Assembly (NCBI RefSeq): GCF_037911585.1
Contig: NZ_JBAJNS010000001.1
Span: 2,970,001-3,034,000 of the forward strand
Direction: 5' to 3'
DNA length: 64,000 nucleotides
Source: Streptomyces sp. GSL17-111
GTDB taxonomy: Bacteria > Actinomycetota > Actinomycetes > Streptomycetales > Streptomycetaceae
The translations under genes and the position numbers were made by a program. Under the pieces are notes generated by a model that had not been told where the DNA came from, did not search any database, and worked only from the letters and a program-made list of their open reading frames with translations. Within the stretch, counting starts at the first letter, position 1. Each line of letters opens with the position of its first letter. Positions 44,106-53,677 of this stretch are shown here, in pieces.

Positions 44106-45932
44106 TCAGAAGGCGGCCTCGTCCAGCTCCATGAGCGACAGGTCGATGGACTCCGCCAGGTCACGCTGCACGCCCACGTTCGGCAGGACGTTGGTGGCGA
44201 AGAACTTCGCCGCGGCGATCTTGCCCGCGTAGAAGGCGGTGTCCTTCGCCGGGGCGCTCGGCAGCTTCTCCGCCGCGACGGCCGCCCCGCGCAGCAGCAG
44301 GTAGCCGATGACGACGTCGCCGGAGGCCATCAGGAACCGGGTGGTGTTCAGGCCCACCTTGTAGAGGGACTTCACGTCCTGTTCGGTGGCGGCGAGGTCG
44401 GTGAGCATGGTGCCGACGATGGCTTCGAGGTCGGCGGCGGCCTTGGCGAGGGTGTCGCGGGCGGTGGCCAGTTCTTCGCCGCCGGCGGCGTCGGCGAGGA
44501 ACTTCTTGATCTCCTCGGAGAGGGCGGTGAGGGCCTGGCCCTGGTCGCGGACGACCTTGCGGAAGAAGAAGTCCTGGCCCTGGATGGCGGTGGTGCCCTC
44601 GTAGAGGGTGTCGATCTTGGCGTCGCGGATGTACTGCTCGATGGGGTATTCCTGCAGGTAGCCGGAGCCGCCGAAGGTCTGCAGGGACTGGGCGAGCTGC
44701 TCGTAGGACCGCTCGGAGCCGTAGCCCTTGACGATGGGGAGGAGCAGGTCGTTGAGGCGGTGGGCGGCGGAGGCGTCCTGGCCGGCGGCCTCCTGGACGA
44801 GGATGTCGTCCTGGACGGAGGCGGTGTAGAGGACCAGGGCGCGCATGCCTTCGGCGTAGGCCTTCTGCGTCATGAGCGAGCGGCGTACGTCGGGGTGGTG
44901 GGTGATGGTGACGCGGGGGGCGGTCTTGTCGGTGAACTGGGTGAGGTCCGCGCCCTGGACCCGCTCCTTGGCGTATTCCAGGGCGTTGAGGTAGCCGGTG
45001 GAGGCGGTGGCGATGGCCTTCGTGCCGACCATCATGCGGGCGAACTCGATGATCTTGAACATCTGGCGGATGCCGTCGTGCTTCTCGCCCAGGAGCCAGC
45101 CCTTGGCGGGGTGCTTGTCGCCGAAGGTCATCTCGCAGGTGTTGGAGGCCTTGAGGCCCATCTTGTGCTCGACGTTGGTGGCATAGGCGCCGTTGCGCTC
45201 GCCGAGCTCGCCGGTCTCCCAGTCGAAGTCGTACTTGGGGACGAGGAAGAGGGACAGGCCCTTGGTGCCCGGTCCGGCGCCCTCGGGGCGGGCGAGCACG
45301 AAGTGCATGATGTTCTCGGACATGTCGTGCTCACCCGAGGTGATGAAGCGCTTCACGCCCTCGATGTGCCAGCTGCCGTCCTCCTGCCGGACGGCCTTGG
45401 CGCGGCCCGCACCGACGTCCGAGCCCGCGTCCGGCTCGGTCAGCACCATGGTGGAGCCCCACTGGCCGTTCACCATGCACTGGGCGATCTTGGCCTGCTC
45501 CTCGGTGCCCTCCTCGAAGAGGACACCGGCGAACGCCGGGCCGGAGGCGTACATCCACACCGCCGGGTTGGCGCCGAGGATCGTCTCGGCGAAGGCCCAC
45601 AGGAGGGAGCGCGGAGCCGTCGTGCCGCCGATCTCCTCCGGGATGCCCAGGCGCCACCACTCGGCGTCCATGTACGCCTTGTAGCTCTTCTTGAAGGACT
45701 CCGGGACGGGTGCGGTGTTCGTCTTCGGGTCGAAGACGGGCGGGTTGCGGTCCGCGTCCTCGAAGGAGGCGGCCAGTTCGTTCTCGGAGAGGCGGGCGAT
45801 CTCGGAGAGCACGCTCTTGGCGGTCTCCACGTCCATCTCGGCGAACGGCCCGCTCCCGTACACGGACTCGCGGCCGAGGACCTCGAACAGGTTGAACTCG
45901 ATGTCGCGCAGATTCGACTTGTAGTGGCCCAT
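44106..45932 (-). CDS. Acyl-CoA dehydrogenase, long (DmdC-like) form
   Basis: A 608-residue FAD enzyme that introduces a 2,3 double bond into acyl-CoA. The N-terminus [18 protein letters not shown] is typical of this long subfamily. The FAD/substrate region has [19 protein letters not shown] and [28 protein letters not shown] contains the catalytic Glu region. A C-terminal helical domain makes it about 200 residues longer than the common form. The actual acyl substrate is unknown; relatives act on medium-chain or methylmercapto-propionyl-CoA. The ATG at 45932 has GGAG about 13 bases upstream. Two related 12-base palindromic elements lie just upstream, suggesting TetR-type control by acyl-CoA. 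Confidence 0.92.
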   Translation of the reverse strand: MGHYKSNLRDIEFNLFEVLGRESVYGSGPFAEMDVETAKSVLSEIARLSENELAASFEDADRNPPVFDPKTNTAPVPESFKKSYKAYMDAEWWRLGIPEEIGGTTAPRSLLWAFAETILGANPAVWMYASGPAFAGVLFEEGTEEQAKIAQCMVNGQWGSTMVLTEPDAGSDVGAGRAKAVRQEDGSWHIEGVKRFITSGEHDMSENIMHFVLARPEGAGPGTKGLSLFLVPKYDFDWETGELGERNGAYATNVEHKMGLKASNTCEMTFGDKHPAKGWLLGEKHDGIRQMFKIIEFARMMVGTKAIATASTGYLNALEYAKERVQGADLTQFTDKTAPRVTITHHPDVRRSLMTQKAYAEGMRALVLYTASVQDDILVQEAAGQDASAAHRLNDLLLPIVKGYGSERSYEQLAQSLQTFGGSGYLQEYPIEQYIRDAKIDTLYEGTTAIQGQDFFFRKVVRDQGQALTALSEEIKKFLADAAGGEELATARDTLAKAAADLEAIVGTMLTDLAATEQDVKSLYKVGLNTTRFLMASGDVVIGYLLLRGAAVAAEKLPSAPAKDTAFYAGKIAAAKFFATNVLPNVGVQRDLAESIDLSLMELDEAAF

Positions 45933-45979
45933 GGGCGCTGGCTCCGTAGGGACGGGGAGGGCTGAGTCCTCCGGATGCG

Positions 45980-46015
45980 TACCAGTTAGTAGCTCCATCA
46001 TGCTACCGGCCGGTA
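45980..46015 (-). promoter_or_regulatory. Paired TACYRRCYGGTA operator elements upstream of the acyl-CoA dehydrogenase
   Basis: On the minus strand TACCGGCCGGTA (46004-46015, a perfect palindrome) and TACTAACTGGTA (45980-45991) share TACYRRCYGGTA and lie 24 bases centre to centre. They sit 50-85 bases before the start codon, where a repressor would act. This form resembles operators of TetR regulators of lipid genes; the protein is not identified. Confidence 0.55.
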
Positions 46016-46052
46016 ATAACAAGCAAGCCCGAACCGCCCGGATGTGACTCGT

Positions 46053-46058
46053 TACCCT
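46053..46058 (+). promoter_or_regulatory. Candidate -10 for the leaderless SseB gene
   Basis: TACCCT followed by seven bases and the ATG at 46066; no ribosome binding site. Confidence 0.55.
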
Positions 46059-46065
46059 TCTCATC

Positions 46066-46563
46066 ATGTACGGCTACGAGCAGAACGCCTACGGGGCGCC
46101 GCCTCCGCCGCCGGGTTACGGGGCACCCCCGCCGCACGGCGCGCCGCACCAGCACGGCGCGCCGCCGCACGCCCAGCCGCCGGCGCAGCACTACCCGGAG
46201 CCGTCACCGCCGTCCCTGGCCGACGCCGTCCGGGGCTTCGCCACCGGCGCCCTCTCCCCGGAGGACTTCCAGGGGATCTTCCACAACGCCCGGGTGTACT
46301 GCCCCCGGGGTGAGACGCCCGGCTTCCTGGCGCTGCACAACACCCAGCAGCCGGTCATCCCCATGTTCACCTCGCTGAAGGAGCTGCGGGCGTACGCGGG
46401 GAAGGAGTCCCGGTACTTCGTGATCACCGGCGGGGAGGTCCTGGACCTGCTGCCCACCGGCTACGGCTTCGTCCTGGACATGGAGGGCGACCACCGGGTG
46501 GTCTTCGACGCCAAGGCCGTCGAGGAGATGGTCGACTTCGCGATGCACAGCATGTACGGCTGA
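46066..46563 (+). CDS. SseB-family protein with Pro/Gly/His-rich N-terminus
   Basis: A 165-residue protein. Residues 1-48 are a low-complexity Tyr/Gly/Ala/Pro/His segment ([19 protein letters not shown]), and the rest is an SseB-type domain ([60 protein letters not shown]). The function of SseB-family proteins in actinobacteria is unknown. It is divergent from the acyl-CoA dehydrogenase across about 130 bases that carry the paired palindromes. The start fits a leaderless promoter. Confidence 0.85.
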   Translation: MYGYEQNAYGAPPPPPGYGAPPPHGAPHQHGAPPHAQPPAQHYPEPSPPSLADAVRGFATGALSPEDFQGIFHNARVYCPRGETPGFLALHNTQQPVIPMFTSLKELRAYAGKESRYFVITGGEVLDLLPTGYGFVLDMEGDHRVVFDAKAVEEMVDFAMHSMYG

Positions 46564-46626
46564 CCGCTCCGGGCCGGGACGGACTCCCGGGAGGGTGCGC
46601 GGGTACGGCCGGGGAATGACGCGGCA

Positions 46627-46655
46627 TTGGCAGACGTTCAAGCTTCAACTAGATT
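46627..46655 (+). promoter_or_regulatory. Pirin promoter
   Basis: TTGGCA (46627-46632) and TAGATT (46650-46655) with an ideal 17-base spacer, of the main vegetative sigma-factor type. Expected transcription start is near 46662, 20 bases before the ATG. It is the best consensus promoter seen in the window. Confidence 0.75.
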
Positions 46656-46681
46656 GGACGTACCGTCCGAGGAGGCCCGTC

Positions 46682-47656
46682 ATGCCCGCGATCACCGTCG
46701 AGAACCCGCTCACCCTGCCGCGCGTCACCGCGTCGGCGGAGCCCTCCGCCGCGCGGCCGGTCCTGGCCGTCACCACGGCGCCCAGCGGTTTCGAGGGCGA
46801 GGGTTTCCCCGTGCGCCGTGCCTTCGCCGGCATCAAGTACGACTACCTCGACCCGTTCATCATGATGGACCAGATGGGTGAGGTGGACTACGCGCCGGGC
46901 GAGCCGAAGGGCACCCCCTGGCACCCGCACCGGGGCTTCGAGACCGTCACCTACCTCATCGACGGCACCTTCGTGCACCAGGACTCCGAGGGCGGCGGCG
47001 GCACCATCCAGAACGGCGACACCCAGTGGATGACGGCCGGGAGCGGGCTGCTGCACATCGAGGCGCCGCCCGAGGAGCTGGTCATGAACGGCGGCCTCTT
47101 CCACGGCCTCCAACTCTGGGTGAACCTCCCGGCCGCGATGAAGATGACCGACCCCCGCTACCAGGACATCCGCGGCGGCGAGGTCAAGCTGCTGACCTCG
47201 GCCGACGGCGGCGCGCTGCTGCGCCTGATCGCCGGTGACCTGGACGGCCACCAGGGGCCCGGCATCACGCACACGCCCATCACGATGCTCCACGCCACCG
47301 TCAGCCCCGGGGCGCAGGTCACGCTGCCCTGGCGCAGGGACTGGAACGCGCTGGCCTACGTGCTGGCCGGGCGCGGCACCGTGGGCGCCGAGCGGCGCCC
47401 CGTCCACCTCGGGCAGACCGCCGTCTTCGGCGCCGGGGAGACGCTCACCGTGCGGGCCGACGACGTCCAGGACTCCCACCACGCCACGCTCGACGTGGTG
47501 CTGCTGGGCGGGCAGCCGATCCGGGAGCCGATGGCGCACTACGGACCGTTCGTCATGAACAGCCACGCCGAGCTGGTGCAGGCGTTCGAGGACTTCCAGT
47601 CCGGGCGGCTCGGCCGGGTACCGGCCACGCCCCGGACGGCGGCCACCGACGGCTGA
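46682..47656 (+). CDS. Pirin family protein
   Basis: A 324-residue double-cupin protein. The metal-binding N-terminal cupin has TPWHPHRGFETVTYLIDGTFVHQDSEG and GSGLLHIEAPPEE; the C-terminal cupin ends HYGPFVMNSHAELVQAFEDFQSGRLG. Bacterial pirins bind iron and have quercetinase activity or act as metabolic regulators; in streptomycetes a pirin has been linked to acyl-CoA dehydrogenase and redox control, which fits the nearby acyl-CoA dehydrogenase gene. The ATG at 46682 follows GAGGAGG by six bases. A 7-bp duplication (GACGGCT twice) spans the stop codon. Confidence 0.93.
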   Translation: MPAITVENPLTLPRVTASAEPSAARPVLAVTTAPSGFEGEGFPVRRAFAGIKYDYLDPFIMMDQMGEVDYAPGEPKGTPWHPHRGFETVTYLIDGTFVHQDSEGGGGTIQNGDTQWMTAGSGLLHIEAPPEELVMNGGLFHGLQLWVNLPAAMKMTDPRYQDIRGGEVKLLTSADGGALLRLIAGDLDGHQGPGITHTPITMLHATVSPGAQVTLPWRRDWNALAYVLAGRGTVGAERRPVHLGQTAVFGAGETLTVRADDVQDSHHATLDVVLLGGQPIREPMAHYGPFVMNSHAELVQAFEDFQSGRLGRVPATPRTAATDG

Positions 47657-47660
47657 CGGC

Positions 47661-49847
47661 TCAGCCCCAGTGCGGGGGCGGGGCGTCCTCGTCGACCTCG
47701 AACCAGATCGCCTTGCCCTCGCCCCTCGGGTCCACCCCCCAGGAGCCGGCGAGCATGTCCATGAGGATCAGCCCGCGCCCCGAGGACGCCAGCTCGCCGG
47801 GGTTGCGGCGGTGCGGCAGCTCGTCGCTCTGGTCGGCGACCTCCACGCGCAGCCGCCGCGCGCCGCGTTCGCCGGTGACCTCGGCGACCAGCAGGGCGTC
47901 GCCGTCGGTGTGGACGAGGACGTTCGTCAGCATCTCGGAGAGCATCAGCACCGCGCCGTCCACCTGGTCCGGGGCGGCCCAGTCATAGAGCAGGTCGCGC
48001 AGCTGGCCCCGGGCGTCGGCGATGCGGGACGCGTCGGTCTGGGCGACGCTCAGCACCGTCCGGCGCCCGGTGCCCCGGGGCGCGCCGACCACGTCGTCGC
48101 GACTGAGGAGGAGCAGCGCGACGTCGTCGTCCCGGCGGTCGGACAGCGGCCCGGCGTAGTGGTGGGACGGCGGGCCGTGCACGGCCTGCACCAGGGCGTC
48201 GGCCAGCTCCTCCAGGTCGGCGTCCGGCCGCTCGGCGAAGACCGCGCGGATACGCGCCCAGCCGCTCTCGATGTCGTGCCCGCCCGTCTCGATGAGGCCG
48301 TCGGTGCACATCATCAGCGTCTCGCCCGGGCCGAGCGCCAGCCGCGTCGTCGGGTAGTCGGTGTCCGGGTCGATGCCCAGCGGCAGCCCGCCCGCCGTCG
48401 GCCGGACCATGAGCGTGCCGTCGGGCAGCCGGACGGCCGGGTCGGGATGGCCGGCGCGGACGATGTCGAGCGTGCCGTTCACCGGGTCCGCCTCGATGTA
48501 GAGGCAGGTGGCGAAGCGGGCGTCGTCCCGGCCGTCCGCCCCTGAGCCGTCGGGCCCACCGTCCCCGGCGTCGGCGTCCGCGTCCGCCACGTGGTCGCGG
48601 GTCATGCCCGCCAGGAAGCGGGAGGCGCGGGAGAGCACGGCCTCCGCGCTGTGCCCCTCGGAGGCGTAGGCGCGCAGCGCCACGCGGAGCTGCGCCATCA
48701 GCGCGGCGGCCCGCACGTCGTGCCCCTGCACGTCACCGATGACCAGGGCGGTGCGTCCGCTGTGCAGCGGGATGACGTCGTACCAGTCGCCGCCCACCTG
48801 GAGACCACCGCCGGTCGGCACGTAGCGCGCGGCGACGGTCATGCCCTTGATGTCCGGCTTGTGGACGGGCCGCATGGTGCGCTGGAGGCCGGCCGCCAAC
48901 TCCTGCTCGGACTCGCGCACGTACGCCCGCGACAGGGCCTGCGCCAGCATGCGCGCGACGGTGCTCAGCACCGACCGCTCGTCCGGGGTGAACGTCACCC
49001 GGGAGCCGAACGCCGCCATCCACGCCCCCACCGTGCGTCCGGCCGCCACCAGCGGCAGGAACGCCCAGGACTGCCGACCGAAGGGGGCCGCCAGCGGCCA
49101 GGTGACGGGGAAGCGGCGCTCGTACTCGGCCGGACCGGCCAGGTAGACCGCCCGGCCCGTGCGGACGACCTCCGTCGCCGGGTACGGCGTCGTCAGCGGC
49201 ATGTCGGTGAAGGCCGCCTCGGAGCCCGGGCCGTGCCCGTGGTGGCCGATCACCGACAGGTGGTCGCCCTTGACGCCGAAGACGGCCATGCCGTCGGGGG
49301 AGAAACCGGGCATCGCCAGGTTCGCCGCGACGCGCAGCACCTCGGCCGTGGAGCGCGCCTCGGCCAGCGCCCGGCCCGCGTCCAGCAGGAACGCCTCGCG
49401 GGCCCGCCGCCAGTCCCCGGTGACCGCCGACTGGCCGGGGGCGTTCTCGGGCGCCTCCACCAGCGTGCCCAGCAGGACGGCCCCCGCGCCCGCGCCCCGG
49501 CGGCGCGGACCGTTCGGGCGGGTGTTCAGGTAGCGCAGCCGCGCCCGGACCGTGCGCAGGACGTCCCCGTCGTCGCCGACCACGCGCAGCCGCTCCTCCG
49601 CGATGCCGCCCTCGGCGGCGGCCAGGGTGATGATGCGGTCGAGCTCCACGAAGTCCACCGCGTGCAGCCGGGCCCGGACGGCGGCCGTGGGCACCGTGGC
49701 CGGCTCCGGCTTCAGCCCCATGAGCCGGGCGGCCCGCGCGTCGAGGGTCACCAGGCCGGCCACGTGGTCCCACCGCCACATGCCGGTCCCGGTCGCGTCC
49801 AGCACCTCGTCCACCTGCGGCGGGGAGGCGCCCTGGTCGGTGCGCAT
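47661..49847 (-). CDS. PAS/GAF-SpoIIE (PP2C) phosphatase fused to RsbW-like ATPase domain, second copy
   Basis: A 728-residue protein. An N-terminal PAS-like part (about 10-110), a GAF domain (about 145-300), a SpoIIE PP2C domain (about 325-560: GDWYDVIPL, VIGDVQGHDVRAA, RAGHPDP, DGLIETGGHDI) and a C-terminal HATPase_c domain (LMLSEMLTNVLVHT, SSGRGLILM). Compared with the one at 40192-42645 it has only one PAS region. It should act in sigma-factor partner switching. The ATG at 49847 is seven bases after a TACAGT -10 without a ribosome binding site, so the start is set by leaderless transcription; an in-frame GTG at 49856 falls inside that -10. Confidence 0.92.
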   Translation of the reverse strand: MRTDQGASPPQVDEVLDATGTGMWRWDHVAGLVTLDARAARLMGLKPEPATVPTAAVRARLHAVDFVELDRIITLAAAEGGIAEERLRVVGDDGDVLRTVRARLRYLNTRPNGPRRRGAGAGAVLLGTLVEAPENAPGQSAVTGDWRRAREAFLLDAGRALAEARSTAEVLRVAANLAMPGFSPDGMAVFGVKGDHLSVIGHHGHGPGSEAAFTDMPLTTPYPATEVVRTGRAVYLAGPAEYERRFPVTWPLAAPFGRQSWAFLPLVAAGRTVGAWMAAFGSRVTFTPDERSVLSTVARMLAQALSRAYVRESEQELAAGLQRTMRPVHKPDIKGMTVAARYVPTGGGLQVGGDWYDVIPLHSGRTALVIGDVQGHDVRAAALMAQLRVALRAYASEGHSAEAVLSRASRFLAGMTRDHVADADADAGDGGPDGSGADGRDDARFATCLYIEADPVNGTLDIVRAGHPDPAVRLPDGTLMVRPTAGGLPLGIDPDTDYPTTRLALGPGETLMMCTDGLIETGGHDIESGWARIRAVFAERPDADLEELADALVQAVHGPPSHHYAGPLSDRRDDDVALLLLSRDDVVGAPRGTGRRTVLSVAQTDASRIADARGQLRDLLYDWAAPDQVDGAVLMLSEMLTNVLVHTDGDALLVAEVTGERGARRLRVEVADQSDELPHRRNPGELASSGRGLILMDMLAGSWGVDPRGEGKAIWFEVDEDAPPPHWG

Positions 49848-49854
49848 GTGCCCC

Positions 49855-49860
49855 ACTGTA
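49855..49860 (-). promoter_or_regulatory. Candidate -10 for the leaderless SpoIIE-type gene
   Basis: On the minus strand TACAGT is followed by seven bases and the ATG at 49847. Confidence 0.55.
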
Positions 49861-50044
49861 GGAAGACCGCGTTCCTCCCGCCCGGCGGACCGGGGCCGTC
49901 CGGTGGGGCCGGGCGCGCCCCCGGGCGTCCTCGGGCCGGGGCGGCGGGCCGGGCGCGGACGGTACGCTGAAGGGCGCCGGGAGGCCGGTTCAGCGCGGCC
50001 TTCTCCCCGAATCCCGTACGACCCGGCTTCGACGACTTGGATGA

Positions 50045-51823
50045 ATGATGCATCGGTACCGGTCCCACCACTGCGGCGAGCTCCGATCGCAGGACGTCGG
50101 CAAGGACGTCCGGCTGAGCGGCTGGCTGCACAATCGTCGTGACCTGGGCGGCATCCTCTTCATCGATCTGCGCGACCACTACGGCCTGGTCCAGCTCGTC
50201 GCCCGTCCCGGCACCCCCGCCAACGAGGCGCTGAGCCACCTCACCAAGGAGACCGTCGTCCGCGTCGACGGCACGGTGGCCTCGCGCGGCGCCGACAACG
50301 TCAACCCGGAGCTGCCCACCGGCGACATCGAGATCGAGGTGCGCGACGTCGAGGTGCTCGGCGCGGCCGAGCAGATCCCGTTCACGATCAACACCGAGGA
50401 CGGGGTCAACGAGGAGCGCCGGCTGGAGTACCGCTTCCTCGACCTGCGCCGCGAGCGCATGCACCGCAACATCCTGCTGCGCACCGCCGTGATCTCCGCG
50501 ATCCGGCAGAAGATGACGGCCCTCGGCTTCAACGAGATGGCCACCCCGATCCTGTCGGCCACCTCCCCCGAGGGCGCCCGCGACTTCCTGGTGCCGTCCC
50601 GGCTGCACGCGGGGAGGTTCTACGCGCTGCCGCAGGCGCCGCAGCAGTTCAAGCAGCTGCTGATGATCGCGGGCTTCGACCGCTACTTCCAGATCGCGCC
50701 CTGCTTCCGCGACGAGGACGCCCGCGCCGACCGCTCGCCGGGCGAGTTCTACCAGCTCGACATGGAGATGAGCTTCGTCGAGCAGGAGGACGTCTTCCAG
50801 GTCATCGAGAAGGTGATGACCGACCTGTTCGAGGAGTTCGGCGGCGGGCGGCACGTCACCTCGCCGTTCCCGCGCATCCCGTTCCGCGAGGCCATGCTGA
50901 AGTACGGCTCGGACAAGCCGGACCTGCGGGCCCGGCTGGAACTGGTGGACGTCACCGACGTCTTCGAGGGCTCGGAGTTCAAGGCCTTCGCGGGCAAGCA
51001 CGTGCGGGCGCTGGCCGTGCCGGACACCGCCGACCAGCCGCGGAAGTTCTTCGACCAGATGGGTGAGTTCGCCGTCGAGCAGGGCGCGAAGGGTCTCGCC
51101 TGGGTGCGCGTCGGCGAGGACTCGGCGCTGACCGGCCCGATCGCGAAGTTCCTCACCGAGGAGAACGTCACCGCGCTGCTGGGCGCACTCGACGCCAAGC
51201 CCGGCACGGCCGTCTTCTTCGGCGCCGGCGACTTCGACGACGTCTCGAAGATCATGGGCGCCGTCCGCGTCGAGGCCGCCCGCCGCACCGGCCACTTCGA
51301 GGACGACGTCTTCCGGTTCTGCTGGATCGTCGACTTCCCGATGTTCGAGCGGGACGAGGAGACCGGGAGGATCGAGTTCTCCCACAACCCGTTCTCCATG
51401 CCGCAGGGCGGCCTGGAGGCCCTGCGCACCAAGGACCCGCTGGACATCCTGGCCTGGCAGTACGACATCGTCTGCAACGGCGTCGAGCTGTCCTCGGGCG
51501 CGATCCGGAACCACGAGCCGGAGATCATGTACGAGGCGTTCGAGATCGCCGGGTACTCCAAGGAGGACGTCGAGCGCGAGTTCGGCGGCATGCTGCGCGC
51601 CTTCGCCTTCGGCGCCCCGCCGCACGGCGGCATCGCACCCGGCATCGACCGCATCGTCATGCTGCTGGCCGACGAGCCGAACATCCGCGAGACGATCGCC
51701 TTCCCGCTCAACGGCAACGCGCAGGACCTGCTCATGGGCGCGCCCAGCGAGGTCGACGAGGCGCGGCTGAAGGAGCTGCACCTCTCCCTGCGGCAGCCCA
51801 CGCGCAAGCCGCCGCAGCAGTGA
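50045..51823 (+). CDS. aspS: Aspartate--tRNA ligase
   Basis: A 592-residue bacterial-type class II synthetase. The N-terminal OB-fold anticodon-binding domain (about 1-105) is followed by the catalytic core with class II motif 2 ([24 protein letters not shown]), the bacterial GAD insertion (about 290-420), and motif 3 ([14 protein letters not shown]). It charges tRNA-Asp; whether it also charges tRNA-Asn cannot be told here. Adjacent ATG codons at 50045 and 50048 are both possible starts. A TACGCT element near 49968 may be the -10, leaving a leader of about 70 bases. It is convergent with metG. Confidence 0.96.
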   Translation: MMHRYRSHHCGELRSQDVGKDVRLSGWLHNRRDLGGILFIDLRDHYGLVQLVARPGTPANEALSHLTKETVVRVDGTVASRGADNVNPELPTGDIEIEVRDVEVLGAAEQIPFTINTEDGVNEERRLEYRFLDLRRERMHRNILLRTAVISAIRQKMTALGFNEMATPILSATSPEGARDFLVPSRLHAGRFYALPQAPQQFKQLLMIAGFDRYFQIAPCFRDEDARADRSPGEFYQLDMEMSFVEQEDVFQVIEKVMTDLFEEFGGGRHVTSPFPRIPFREAMLKYGSDKPDLRARLELVDVTDVFEGSEFKAFAGKHVRALAVPDTADQPRKFFDQMGEFAVEQGAKGLAWVRVGEDSALTGPIAKFLTEENVTALLGALDAKPGTAVFFGAGDFDDVSKIMGAVRVEAARRTGHFEDDVFRFCWIVDFPMFERDEETGRIEFSHNPFSMPQGGLEALRTKDPLDILAWQYDIVCNGVELSSGAIRNHEPEIMYEAFEIAGYSKEDVEREFGGMLRAFAFGAPPHGGIAPGIDRIVMLLADEPNIRETIAFPLNGNAQDLLMGAPSEVDEARLKELHLSLRQPTRKPPQQ

Positions 51824-51831
51824 CGGACGCC

Positions 51832-51869
51832 GCAGGGCGCCCTCCGGGTCGGGAGGGCGCCCTGCGGGA
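51832..51869. terminator. Bidirectional hairpin between aspS and metG
   Basis: A perfect 16-bp stem (51832-51847 with 51854-51869), 6-base loop, between the two convergent stops. Confidence 0.85.
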
Positions 51870-51881
51870 GCGTCCGGCGGG

Positions 51882-53486
51882 TCAGGCGCGGGCCGGCTCC
51901 TCCAGACGGGGGAAGAGCACCGCGCCCTTGGTGACCGTGGCGCCCGGGGGCAGCAGGCCCCAGCGCCCGGCGTCCTGCACGCGCTGGTCGGCGAGCGGGC
52001 CGAGGTGCGGCTCGGCGCCGAGGGAGTCCCACAGCTTCTGCGAGGTCTCCGGCATGACGGCGTTGAGCAGGACGGCGGTGGCCCGCAGCGAGTCGGCGGC
52101 CGTGTAGAGGATCGTCGCCAGCCGGGCGCGCGCGGCCTCGGAGTCGTCCTTGGCGACCTTCCACGGCTCCTGTTCGGTCAGGTAGCCGTTGACCTGCTTG
52201 ACGAAGTCGAAGACCGCCGCGATGCCGCCCGCGAAGTCCATCTCGTCGCCGATGCGGCGGTCCGCCTCGGCGACCGCGTGGGCGAGGCCGTCGACGACCG
52301 GCTGCTCGGCCGCCCCGGAGGCCGTCGCCTCGGGCAGCGTCCCGCCGAAGTACTTGCCGACCATGGCCGCCACGCGGGAGGCGAGGTTGCCGTAGTCGTT
52401 GGCCAGTTCCGAGGTGTACCGGGCGGAGAAGTCCTCCCAGGAGAACGAGCCGTCGTTGCCGAAGGCGATGGCCCGCAGGAAGTACCACCGGTAGGCGTCG
52501 ACGCCGAAGTGGTCGGTGAGCTGGTGCGGGGAGATGCCCGTCAGGTTCGACTTGCTCATCTTCTCGCCGCCCACCATCAGCCAGCCGTTGGCGGCGATCC
52601 TGCGCGGGAGGGGCAGGCCGTTCGCCATGAGCATCGCGGGCCAGATCACCGCGTGGAAGCGGAGGATGTCCTTGCCGACGAGGTGGACGTCGGCGGGGAA
52701 GGTGTCCTCGAACTTCTCCTGGTCCGCGCCGTAGCCGACGGCCGTCGCGTAGTTGAGGAGGGCGTCGATCCACACGTAGATGACGTGCTTCTCGTCCCAC
52801 GGGACGCGCACGCCCCAGTCGAAGGTGGACCGGGAGATCGACAGGTCCTGAAGACCCTGCCGGACGAACTGCACGACCTCGTTGCGCGCCGACTCGGGCT
52901 GGATGAAGCCGGGGTCGCGCTCGTAGTGCTCCAGCAGTTTCGGGCCGTACTCCGAGAGCTTGAAGAAGTAGTTCTCCTCCTGGAGCATCTCCACGGGCTT
53001 CTTGTGGATCGGGCAGAGCTTGGCCCCGTCCTCGCCGTCCAGCAGGTCGCCGGCGGCCTTGTACTCCTCGCAGCCGACGCAGTACGGGCCCTCGTAGCCG
53101 CCGCGGTAGATCTCGCCCTTGTCGTACAGGTCCTGCACGAACTCCTGGACGCGCGCGGTGTGGCGCGGCTCGGTCGTGCGGATGAAGTCGTCGTTCGCGA
53201 TGTTCAGGTGCTGCCAGAGGGGCTTCCAGGCCTCCTCCACCAGCTTGTCGCACCACTCCTGGGGCGACACGCCGTTCGCCTCGGCGGTGCGCATGATCTT
53301 CTGACCGTGCTCGTCCGTGCCGGTGAGGTACCACACCTTCTCGCCCCGCTGGCGGTGCCAGCGGGCGAGCACGTCGCCTGCGACGGTCGTGTAGGCGTGG
53401 CCCAGGTGGGGAGCGTCGTTCACGTAGTAGATCGGGGTCGTGACGTAGTACGCCGTGCCCCGCTGCTCTGTTCCAGTGGCCGCCAT
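51882..53486 (-). CDS. metG: Methionine--tRNA ligase
   Basis: A 534-residue class I synthetase. The HIGH-type motif is APHLGHAYTTVAGD, the zinc-binding insertion has CVGCEEY and LCPIHKK, and the KMSKS loop is present (GGEKMSKSNLTGI). A helical anticodon-binding domain ends the protein, with no C-terminal tRNA-binding (Trbp111-like) domain, the short form usual in actinobacteria. The ATG at 53486 follows a TAGGAT -10 by seven bases with no ribosome binding site, indicating a leaderless mRNA. Confidence 0.96.
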   Translation of the reverse strand: MAATGTEQRGTAYYVTTPIYYVNDAPHLGHAYTTVAGDVLARWHRQRGEKVWYLTGTDEHGQKIMRTAEANGVSPQEWCDKLVEEAWKPLWQHLNIANDDFIRTTEPRHTARVQEFVQDLYDKGEIYRGGYEGPYCVGCEEYKAAGDLLDGEDGAKLCPIHKKPVEMLQEENYFFKLSEYGPKLLEHYERDPGFIQPESARNEVVQFVRQGLQDLSISRSTFDWGVRVPWDEKHVIYVWIDALLNYATAVGYGADQEKFEDTFPADVHLVGKDILRFHAVIWPAMLMANGLPLPRRIAANGWLMVGGEKMSKSNLTGISPHQLTDHFGVDAYRWYFLRAIAFGNDGSFSWEDFSARYTSELANDYGNLASRVAAMVGKYFGGTLPEATASGAAEQPVVDGLAHAVAEADRRIGDEMDFAGGIAAVFDFVKQVNGYLTEQEPWKVAKDDSEAARARLATILYTAADSLRATAVLLNAVMPETSQKLWDSLGAEPHLGPLADQRVQDAGRWGLLPPGATVTKGAVLFPRLEEPARA

Positions 53487-53493
53487 AGCCGAA

Positions 53494-53499
53494 ATCCTA
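53494..53499 (-). promoter_or_regulatory. Candidate -10 for leaderless metG
   Basis: On the minus strand TAGGAT is followed by seven bases and the ATG at 53486. Confidence 0.6.
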
Positions 53500-53587
53500 A
53501 CGGTCCGCGACGGACGGGCCCGCGCGCTCCGGAGGGCGGTCGGGCGGCGGTCGGGCGGCGGCCGAGGGGCGATGTTGGCCGGTTCCG

Positions 53588-53605
53588 GTTCACGGCGGGT
53601 TCACC
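53588..53605 (+). promoter_or_regulatory. PHO box (PhoP-binding direct repeats) upstream of phoX-like gene
   Basis: GTTCACG (53588-53594) and GTTCACC (53599-53605) lie exactly 11 bases apart, the spacing and sequence of Streptomyces PhoP direct-repeat units. A weaker unit may lie 11 bases upstream at 53577. A possible -10, TAGTTT, is at 53637-53642. This predicts induction under phosphate starvation. Confidence 0.75.
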
Positions 53606-53677
53606 GACACAACGCTCGGGGGTAGGGGTGAGGACCTAGTTTCCGCCGAGTACGGCTGAAGACGGAGAGGTCTGCCC

